From assembly GCA_944340905.1 (NCBI GenBank), contig CALVLT010000017.1:1-43621 (forward strand): DNA of 43,621 nucleotides, in the 5' to 3' direction. The notes under the pieces were generated by a model. The model was not told the origin of the DNA and ran no database searches. It was given only the letters and a program-made list of their open reading frames with translations. Every line of letters begins with the position of its first letter. Position 1 is the first letter of the stretch. This document shows, piece by piece, positions 38,743 to 43,621 of this stretch. A program made the translations under genes and the position numbers. This DNA is from an uncultured Clostridia bacterium. Its GTDB lineage: Bacteria; Bacillota; Clostridia; Christensenellales; Borkfalkiaceae.

Positions 38743-39684
38743 TCAGATTTGAATGGCGTCATTGCTTTCCAGCATTTGCATGAACTGATCTTCAGTAATG
38801 ATTTTTATAGGATGTCCTTCGGCTTGTAATTCCATAGCTTTTTTGACTTTCGAGGTTATATCGTTTTCAGCATGTACGAGAACATCAACCTTTTTGCTCA
38901 CGCCGTTTTTCACGAAGCCACCGCCGGCAATTACTTTGCTCATTGCCTGTTCGCGGGTAAACTTTGTAAGTTCACCGGTAAAGACGAAGGTTTTCCCCTT
39001 AAAATCCTCATCTTTTTCTTCGCGAACGGTCGTCGTCGCGGCAAGTTCGCCCACGTCAATATACTTATGACCAAAAAAGGAAGAGCTCTTTTTTAATTTC
39101 ACATCATCGTAATCATATAATTGGACACAGCAGGATACAAAAGTTGCGAATGACTTATATCGCGAATGCTGTAATTGGTAGATGATAAGCTGGGCGGCGG
39201 CTTCGGCATCGCAGAGAGCGTTATGATGATTTTCTAATGGAATATTAAAGTAAGCACAGCGATCGGCGAGAGATTTTCCTACGTTTGCGTTCCTTGGAAT
39301 CGTATAACCGCTGACGCTGATGGTATTCATGTATTGGAATGACGGTTGCTCGATTCCATAATATTCAAGCGTTGCTTTCAGTACAGACATATCGAAATTG
39401 GCATTGTGTGCAGCAACGTATGTATTTTCAAAAAGATGGCGAATCTTTTGCCATATGACAGGGAAAGTGTCGGCGTGAGCCGTTTGTTCTGCTGTAATGC
39501 CATGAATCGCAATATTGTCTTTTTCGTAAAAGTTATCAGGCGGCTGAATTAAAAAGTATTGCTTATCGACAATCTCTCGACCATGCAGGATGACGATTCC
39601 GAGCGCACAGGCGCTGAAAAAAGCGCTGCTGGCAGTTTCAAAGTCAATGACGGTGATTCTTTCAATTTTTTCGGTGGTGGTCAT
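38743..39684 (-). CDS. DnaQ-type 3'-5' exonuclease with C-terminal BRCT domain
   Basis: A 313-aa protein. Residues 8-172 are a DEDDh exonuclease: Asp14 and Glu16 (VIDFETA), Asp98 (AHNANFD), His154 and Asp159 (HNALCDAEAAA). Residues about 228-308 are a BRCT domain (KGKTFVFTGELTKFTREQA, VDVLVHAENDITSKVKKAMEL) like that of DNA ligase. The same two-domain layout occurs in bacterial polymerase-III-epsilon-like proteins that act in DNA repair or on nicked ends. It lies 15 bp after the repressor stop with its own AAGGAGC, so it is expressed in the lysogen. Confidence 0.9.
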   Translation of the reverse strand: MTTTEKIERITVIDFETASSAFFSACALGIVILHGREIVDKQYFLIQPPDNFYEKDNIAIHGITAEQTAHADTFPVIWQKIRHLFENTYVAAHNANFDMSVLKATLEYYGIEQPSFQYMNTISVSGYTIPRNANVGKSLADRCAYFNIPLENHHNALCDAEAAAQLIIYQLQHSRYKSFATFVSCCVQLYDYDDVKLKKSSSFFGHKYIDVGELAATTTVREEKDEDFKGKTFVFTGELTKFTREQAMSKVIAGGGFVKNGVSKKVDVLVHAENDITSKVKKAMELQAEGHPIKIITEDQFMQMLESNDAIQI

Positions 39685-39699
39685 AATTCTGCTCCTTTT

Positions 39700-40329
39700 T
39701 CATATTACGTCGCTTTGGAAGGCGACGGCTTTGCCGATGATATTGATTTCGTCGAGTTCGCTGCCGACATAGACGAATGGCTCGTACTTCGGGTTTTCCG
39801 CTTGGAGTACGAGTTTTTGTTTGTCGGGATAATAATACACGCGTTTGAGCGTTGCTTCGTCCCCGATGATGACGGCAGCGATCTCGCCGTTCTCGACCAT
39901 GTTTTGCGAGCGGCAGAAGACGATGTCACCGTCGTGAATGCGTGCGCCGATCATACTGTCTCCGCGCGCAATAAGACAGAAGTCCGCCTTGATATTGACA
40001 CCTGCCTGCACATAGGACTCCCGTTCTTCATTTGCCCAGATGGGCTTCCCGCAGGCGATCTCGCCAAGCATGGGAACGCGCTGTGTCTGCACGGGAGAGA
40101 TATTGTCTGGAAGATCATTATTGCGTTGTGTGGTGAATCCCATTAAAAAAGCAGGGCTGACATGAAAAAATTCTGCGAGTTTTTGAATTGAAGATCTCTT
40201 CATGTTCTGAACGACACCGCTCTCATATTTGCGAATAGCGGATTTTTGTACGCCAATCAAATTGCCAAGCTGTTCTTGCGTAAGTCCCTTTTCTAATCTG
40301 AGCATTTTAATAATTTCGCCCATTTCCAT
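39700..40329 (-). CDS. CI-like phage repressor with S24 autoprotease domain
   Basis: A 209-aa protein. An XRE helix-turn-helix (about 4-62: RLEKGLTQEQLGNLIGVQKS) is joined to a LexA/CI-type S24 peptidase domain. The self-cleavage site is IACG (91-94), the nucleophile Ser125 (GDSM), the general base Lys162 (ATLKRV). RecA-induced autocleavage should trigger induction. I start at 40329, where GGAGGAG is 8 bp upstream; the longer frame to 40434 runs through the operator region. Its promoter and operators lie at 40355-40383. It heads the leftward lysogeny block. Confidence 0.94.
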   Translation of the reverse strand: MEMGEIIKMLRLEKGLTQEQLGNLIGVQKSAIRKYESGVVQNMKRSSIQKLAEFFHVSPAFLMGFTTQRNNDLPDNISPVQTQRVPMLGEIACGKPIWANEERESYVQAGVNIKADFCLIARGDSMIGARIHDGDIVFCRSQNMVENGEIAAVIIGDEATLKRVYYYPDKQKLVLQAENPKYEPFVYVGSELDEINIIGKAVAFQSDVI

Positions 40330-40354
40330 GGTTGATACTCCTCCAAGCAAATAC

Positions 40355-40383
40355 AGTATAGCATACGGTTTCTTAAAAATCAA
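40355..40383 (-). promoter_or_regulatory. Leftward promoter of the repressor block
   Basis: On the minus strand: TTGATT (complement of 40378-40383), a 17-bp spacer, and TATACT (complement of 40355-40360). Its -35 box lies inside the operator-like repeat at 40371-40383, so the repressor can regulate its own synthesis. Confidence 0.72.
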
Positions 40384-40422
40384 TATTTTTTGAAAAATTG
40401 TAAAAAAATTGCGAAAAATATC

Positions 40423-40451
40423 TTGACAAGACACAAGTGCCGTGCTAATAT
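40423..40451 (+). promoter_or_regulatory. Rightward early promoter
   Basis: TTGACA (40423-40428), a 17-bp spacer, and TAATAT (40446-40451), just upstream of the operator copy at 40459. It drives the Cro-like gene and the early block. Confidence 0.82.
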
Positions 40452-40492
40452 ATGAGTGTCTTAAAATTCAACTCAAGGAGGGTGCTAAAGCA

Positions 40493-40711
40493 ATGAACAA
40501 GAAAATGCTTGAAAGTAAGATGAAGTTGTTCGGCGACACAAACGCTACGCTTGCGCAAGCTATCGGAATTTCACAGCAAAGTCTTTCATCCAAAAAGAAT
40601 GAAACGCGCGGCGCGGAGTTCACGCAGGGTGAAATTGCGGCGATCAAGCAGCGCTATACGCTTTCGGCAGGGGAAGTAGATGATATTTTTTTTGCCAAAG
40701 AAGTGTCTTAA
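40493..40711 (+). CDS. Cro-like small HTH protein
   Basis: A 72-aa protein with a helix-turn-helix (about 8-40: NATLAQAIGISQQSLSSKKN) and a helical tail. Position and size fit a Cro-type repressor of the lysogeny promoter, divergent from the S24 repressor. The ATG at 40493 is chosen (AAGGAGG 11 bp upstream); a start at 40442 would overlap the promoter. Confidence 0.8.
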   Translation: MNKKMLESKMKLFGDTNATLAQAIGISQQSLSSKKNETRGAEFTQGEIAAIKQRYTLSAGEVDDIFFAKEVS

Positions 40712-40754
40712 AAATCAACACAAGCCCCGCATTGCCGGGCAAAGGAGAAGAGAG

Positions 40755-40835
40755 ATGAAGTTCATTGTAGAAATCAACGGGAAAAGGCGTCGTGTCAGCA
40801 TGGGAGAATACCTATTTCTGAAAGCTGACATCTGA
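40755..40835 (+). CDS. Very short early ORF (26 aa)
   Basis: ATG at 40755 with a good AAAGGAGAAG ribosome-binding site. The 26-aa product begins MKFIVEINGKRRRVSMGEYL, a basic beta-rich peptide. The strong ribosome-binding site and tight fit between the Cro-like gene and the P-loop gene suggest it is real. Function unknown. Confidence 0.5.
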   Translation: MKFIVEINGKRRRVSMGEYLFLKADI

Positions 40836-40865
40836 AGATGAATCCGATTAAAGGGGGTAAAGCCT

Positions 40866-41294
40866 ATGCAGGTCATTTTGGTATGCGGTCCGCCTGCGAG
40901 CGGGAAGACGACCTATGTGCGGAACAACATGGTGCCCGGGGACATGGTGGTGGATCTTGACGCCATCATGCAGGCGATTTCGTTTCAGGAACAGCGCACC
41001 AACGCAACGAAAGATCTCTTGCCCGTTGCTTTAGAACTACGGAAGTATTTGTATCGTATCATTGACGAGCACCGCGTTCATGCGTTCCGATGCTGGATCA
41101 TCGAGTGTCTGCCTAAACAAGAGGACAGGGACGACCTACAGGAGCGGTTCTGCGCGGAAGTCGTGGAAATGCAGACGACATACCGCGAATGTATCGATCG
41201 CGCCATGCGCGATCCGCAGCGGAAAGACAAGCGCGAACAACTCTATGCAATAGAAAAATACTTCAAACGCAAGAACAACGAAACAAAAAAATAA
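40866..41294 (+). CDS. P-loop ATPase/kinase-like phage early protein
   Basis: A 142-aa protein with Walker A CGPPASGKTT (7-16) and a DLDAI motif (about 30-34) as in AAA_33/zeta-like or polynucleotide-kinase-like P-loop proteins; the C-terminal half is a charged helix. It is probably an early-phage nucleotide or nucleic-acid kinase. The substrate is unknown. The gene lies in the rightward early block and has no recognisable toxin partner. Confidence 0.75.
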   Translation: MQVILVCGPPASGKTTYVRNNMVPGDMVVDLDAIMQAISFQEQRTNATKDLLPVALELRKYLYRIIDEHRVHAFRCWIIECLPKQEDRDDLQERFCAEVVEMQTTYRECIDRAMRDPQRKDKREQLYAIEKYFKRKNNETKK

Positions 41295-41312
41295 AATTTC
41301 AGGAGGGGTATT

Positions 41313-41627
41313 ATGGCAAACATCATTGACTTGACGCAGAACGAGAGGGTCTTCCAGGAGATCTTTTCGGGGGACGGGCGGCGGAACCCGCGCAGGCAGA
41401 GACCGGCGGCGGAGGGCGGCGGAAAAATCGAGGAGATGCTCTCCATTGCCGAAGCGTCCAAGCGCTGCGGGCTCTCGCGCCATCGGCTGGACGCTGCCAT
41501 CAACAGAGGGGACCTGCCGTTCTATCAGTTCGACGGGCGCTCCCGCAAGGTAAAGGCGTCCGACGTGCAGACATGGCTCGAGAGCAAACGCCGCCGTGTC
41601 GGCGTCATGGAGGGGGACGAAGTATGA
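41313..41627 (+). CDS. Excisionase-like HTH DNA-binding protein
   Basis: A 104-aa protein. After a charged N-terminus, residues about 44-95 form an HTH_17/MerR-type domain (LSIAEASKRCGLSRHRLDAA, then VKASDVQTWLESKRRR) typical of excisionases and helper DNA-binding proteins of phages. AGGAGGGG precedes the ATG. The next gene overlaps by ATGA. It may direct excision with the integrase, or early gene control. Confidence 0.75.
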   Translation: MANIIDLTQNERVFQEIFSGDGRRNPRRQRPAAEGGGKIEEMLSIAEASKRCGLSRHRLDAAINRGDLPFYQFDGRSRKVKASDVQTWLESKRRRVGVMEGDEV

Positions 41628-41875
41628 AGATCGCAGAGGCATTCGGAAGGGTGGACAAGGTCGTCATCAACGGGACGGCATGGCGGCCGCAGCACACACA
41701 GGAGGCGCTGGCGGCGATCGAGCGCTACCGCAGGTTTCTGACGGCGCTGTATTTTGCCCGCATTGACGGGAAGGTCACAGTGTACGCACGGATCAGACGC
41801 CACACGGCGGGATCGCTCTATGCCGTAACACGGTTTCACAGGCTGCATCGGAGGGCGGAATCATGCTGGCAGTAG
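41624..41875 (+). CDS. Hypothetical phage early protein (83 aa)
   Basis: A basic 83-aa protein (contains WRPQHTQEALAAIERYRRFL) with no membrane or signal segment. The start overlaps the upstream stop by ATGA and the end overlaps the next gene by 13 bp, so it belongs to a tightly coupled early operon. Not recognised. Confidence 0.65.
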   Translation: MKIAEAFGRVDKVVINGTAWRPQHTQEALAAIERYRRFLTALYFARIDGKVTVYARIRRHTAGSLYAVTRFHRLHRRAESCWQ

Positions 41876-42117
41876 ATCAGAGTCTGATCGGGAAAGAAGC
41901 GTGTGAGCTGGTGAAAAGTGTTATAACGGGAAAGCCGTTCTGCAAGACGCGCCGCATCACGGGCTACCTCGTGGAGCGGGACAGCGAGCGCGGCGGGACA
42001 AAGACGTCCATCCGATTTCATGACGGCACATGGGTGGATGCGTCCCGCGTATTTTTCGCCAAGGACTACGAGGCGGAATATCGGAAGTTTGTCGCCAGAT
42101 ACGGCGGCGGAACATAA
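41863..42117 (+). CDS. Hypothetical phage early protein (84 aa)
   Basis: An 84-aa protein with mixed charge and a probable beta-rich centre (TSIRFHDGTWVDASRVFFAK), suggesting a small SH3-like or OB-like fold. It overlaps the previous gene. Not recognised. Confidence 0.65.
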   Translation: MLAVDQSLIGKEACELVKSVITGKPFCKTRRITGYLVERDSERGGTKTSIRFHDGTWVDASRVFFAKDYEAEYRKFVARYGGGT

Positions 42118-42150
42118 ATTGCAGTCAAATGCAAAAATCAGGAGGGTATC

Positions 42151-43050
42151 ATGGAAAACAAGGTATTTGAGCAGTTGATGCTTGCGGATGGCGGGAATGC
42201 GCTGTCCGCAGAACAGGAGAGCTTTGTGACGACGCACAGGCGCATCATCTCCTGCGGGAATGCGGCGGGAAGGGCGTTTATCGACCTCGCCCGCGAACTC
42301 AAACGTATGCGGGACGGAAAGCTGTACGCGGCGGCAGGGTTTGCCGATTTCGGCGAATACGTCGAGCAGGCGGTGGGGCTGAAACAGCGGCAGGCGTACA
42401 ACTATATCAAGGTTGCCGAACGGTTCACGGACGAATATCTGGAGGAGCGAACCGGCTACGGCGTGACCAAGCTCGCCCTGCTGGCGTCCATTTCTGAAAC
42501 AGAGCGCGAGGGCGTCGAGGAGAGCATGGACGTCGAGGGAGCGACCACGCGGGAACTGCAGGAACGCATCCGCGCACTGGAGGAGGAACGGGAGGAACAG
42601 CAAAAGCAGCTCTCTCTGTTCGAGGCGGCCAAGGAAAAGGCGGAGCAGGATGCCGCGATCGTTCAGGCGGCGGCGGATAAGTCAAACGCTGAAATTGAGA
42701 AAATGCGCAAGAGAGTGCTGAAACTCGGCGAGGAAAAGACCGCGCTGGAGCAGCAGGTGCGCGATCTCAAAAATCTTCCGCCCGAAGTGCAGGAGGTGGA
42801 AAACCCCGAGACGGCCGCGCGACTCAAGGCGGCGGAACAGGCGCGGGATGAGGCGGTCGCCGCCTATGAGAGCGCAAGAAAACAGCTTGAGATCGTCTCC
42901 GACGAATCGATGATGCGGTTCAAAGTCAAGTTTGAGGACTTCCAGAACATTCTCGGCGAGATGTTCGCCATCATGACGGCAATGGACGGGGAAAAGACCG
43001 AAAAGTGCATCCATGCGCTCAAGGTGGTGCTGAAGGAGAGGGGACTATGA
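42151..43050 (+). CDS. DUF3102-like coiled-coil phage protein
   Basis: A 299-aa protein. The N-terminal domain (about 25-120) matches the DUF3102-type pattern: AFIDLARELKRMRDGKLYAA, FADFGEYVEQAVGLKQRQAY. It is followed by a long coiled coil (about 130-250, rich in Glu/Lys/Ala) and a short C-terminal helical domain. Such proteins are common in phage and plasmid early regions; a replication-associated or DNA-binding role is plausible but unproven. AGGAGGG is 6 bp upstream. The next gene overlaps by ATGA. Confidence 0.75.
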   Translation: MENKVFEQLMLADGGNALSAEQESFVTTHRRIISCGNAAGRAFIDLARELKRMRDGKLYAAAGFADFGEYVEQAVGLKQRQAYNYIKVAERFTDEYLEERTGYGVTKLALLASISETEREGVEESMDVEGATTRELQERIRALEEEREEQQKQLSLFEAAKEKAEQDAAIVQAAADKSNAEIEKMRKRVLKLGEEKTALEQQVRDLKNLPPEVQEVENPETAARLKAAEQARDEAVAAYESARKQLEIVSDESMMRFKVKFEDFQNILGEMFAIMTAMDGEKTEKCIHALKVVLKERGL

Positions 43051-43394
43051 GACGCGACGAATATCTGAAGATGCTTTTTGAGGACAACGAGACTGAGAAA
43101 GACCCGACCAAAGAGCTGCACGAGGCAGTGCTGGAATGTACCGTGGAGGCACTCTCGCAGGAGAGTGCAGAGTTCGAGGTGGATCATGCGGTCGGGCTTT
43201 CCGAGCTGTACAAACTCATTGAGGACGAGGGGCGCAAAACGCGTGTCGTTTCGCCTTTCCGGGCGGCGGAGCTGATCGCCGCCAAGCTCGGCGCAAAGTA
43301 CAAGCGGCCGATCGAGCGCTTTGCCCATCTCTTTCAGAACGTTCAGGACGTTGCGCCGAAGAAAAAGACGTTTCGGCTGGAAGACCTTTTGTGA
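43047..43394 (+). CDS. Hypothetical phage early protein (115 aa)
   Basis: A 115-aa acidic-then-basic helical protein (begins MRRDEYLKMLFEDNE). The C-terminal part has KYKRPIERFAHLFQNVQDVA and a basic tail. The ATG at 43047 overlaps the preceding stop. Not recognised; operon context suggests a replication or early function. Confidence 0.65.
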   Translation: MRRDEYLKMLFEDNETEKDPTKELHEAVLECTVEALSQESAEFEVDHAVGLSELYKLIEDEGRKTRVVSPFRAAELIAAKLGAKYKRPIERFAHLFQNVQDVAPKKKTFRLEDLL

Positions 43395-43403
43395 GGCGGC
43401 GCC

Positions 43404-43621
43404 ATGTGTATGTATGCAGATCATGCCGCCATTGAGCAGGCAAGGGCGCAGATCGAGGCGGCGGAGACGGAGATATGGACCTACGCCAAGGAAAAGCGCA
43501 GAGCGTATCAGAGCATTCTTGCGATCCCGTCTGAACTGCCCGATTTCGTGCAGGAGTGGGCGAAGAAGAGCATGGGGAAGTGGATGTTCTACATAAAGGT
43601 CAAGCGCGGAAGCTATATCGC
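43404..43621 (+). CDS. Hypothetical phage protein, 3' end cut by the window
   Basis: An open frame from ATG 43404 to the window edge (72 codons, no stop). The product begins MCMYADHAAIEQARAQIEAA and continues with SILAIPSELPDFVQEWAKKS and GKWMFYI. A helical N-terminus is followed by a Trp-rich segment. Only 9 bp separate it from the previous stop. Family not recognised. Confidence 0.6.
   Translation, partial: MCMYADHAAIEQARAQIEAAETEIWTYAKEKRRAYQSILAIPSELPDFVQEWAKKSMGKWMFYIKVKRGSYI

Larger units (their letters stand above)
40371..40718. promoter_or_regulatory. Three operator-like repeats of the lysis-lysogeny switch
   Basis: TCTTAAAAATCAA occurs at 40371-40383 and 40706-40718, and TCTTAAAATTCAA at 40459-40471. 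The first overlaps the leftward -35 box, the second lies just after the rightward -10 box, and the third just after the Cro-like gene. The last copy extends to a GTGT...ACAC pseudo-palindrome (40703-40721). Confidence 0.7.
35565..43621. mobile_element. Integrated temperate phage or phage-like element (left part)
   Basis: Bounded on the left by the tRNA-Ser attachment core. It continues past the window end. It contains a tyrosine integrase next to the attachment core, a leftward lysogeny block under an S24 repressor, and a rightward early block starting with a Cro-like gene. No capsid, portal, terminase or conjugation genes are visible in this part, so phage versus integrative element is not settled; the repressor/Cro switch favours a phage. 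The leftward block is AT-richer than the host and than the rightward early genes. Confidence 0.88.

Noticed and set aside
1-43621. CRISPR array
   Set aside because: No regularly spaced direct repeats with unique spacers and no cas genes were seen; the repeats found are pairs or small operator clusters.

Overview
The window looks like the chromosome of an anaerobic, gut-type, moderately high-GC Clostridia (Bacillota). The evidence is an NtpA-type V-ATPase operon, an LplABC-type sugar importer with no ATPase gene of its own, strong AGGAGG ribosome-binding sites, TTGACA/TATAAT promoters and many intrinsic terminators. Nothing fixes the genus; a Christensenellales-like gut lineage is only an inference.

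Region 1 (1-3.1 kb): a dispersed 55-bp repeat pair, a small hypothetical gene, a manganese (yybP-ykoY) riboswitch with its terminator in front of mntP, a PlsC-like acyltransferase with a zinc ribbon, and a truncated HTH remnant.

Region 2 (3.2-21.3 kb): a carbohydrate-use locus. An AraC regulator (-) diverges from a tightly packed 12-gene operon: two GH99/WbsX-like proteins, an L-arabinose/L-fucose isomerase-family enzyme, an SGNH hydrolase, an unknown exported membrane-anchored protein, two LplB/LplC-type permeases, two right-handed beta-helix proteins (one lipoprotein, one cytoplasmic), a giant Ig-like lipoprotein split by a frameshift in a G9 run, the solute-binding lipoprotein and a small membrane protein, closed by a strong terminator. 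The likely logic is capture and trimming of a glycan at the surface, import, then cytoplasmic hydrolysis, de-esterification and isomerisation. The glycan is unknown.

Region 3 (21.4-23.1 kb): a small hypothetical gene, a hairpin repeat, and an InlB-repeat lipoprotein fused out of frame to the 3' end of a cupin gene, which looks like a deletion scar.

Region 4 (23.1-31.7 kb): a nine-gene V-type ATPase operon in Enterococcus hirae ntp order. Its K subunit keeps every Na+-binding residue, so it is predicted to be a sodium pump.

Region 5 (31.7-35.4 kb): a visibly AT-richer pair (GH43 glycosidase and SGNH-hydrolase lipoprotein), then a gene-poor, palindrome-rich stretch with one small gene.

Region 6 (35.4 kb to the end): the left part of an integrated temperate phage or phage-like element. 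A 66-nt 3' fragment of tRNA-Ser(GCU) marks the attachment site. The minus-strand lysogeny block holds an S24 repressor, a DnaQ-BRCT exonuclease, a membrane coiled-coil protein, a DUF3800 protein, a possible RelE/BECR-fold nuclease and a tyrosine integrase. A possible 80-nt RNA with its own promoter and terminator lies between the last two. The rightward early genes (Cro-like, P-loop ATPase, excisionase-like HTH, DUF3102-like coiled coil and small unknowns) run off the window. The best candidates for undescribed biology are the DUF3800/BECR/small-RNA cassette and the cytoplasmic GH99-like import pathway.
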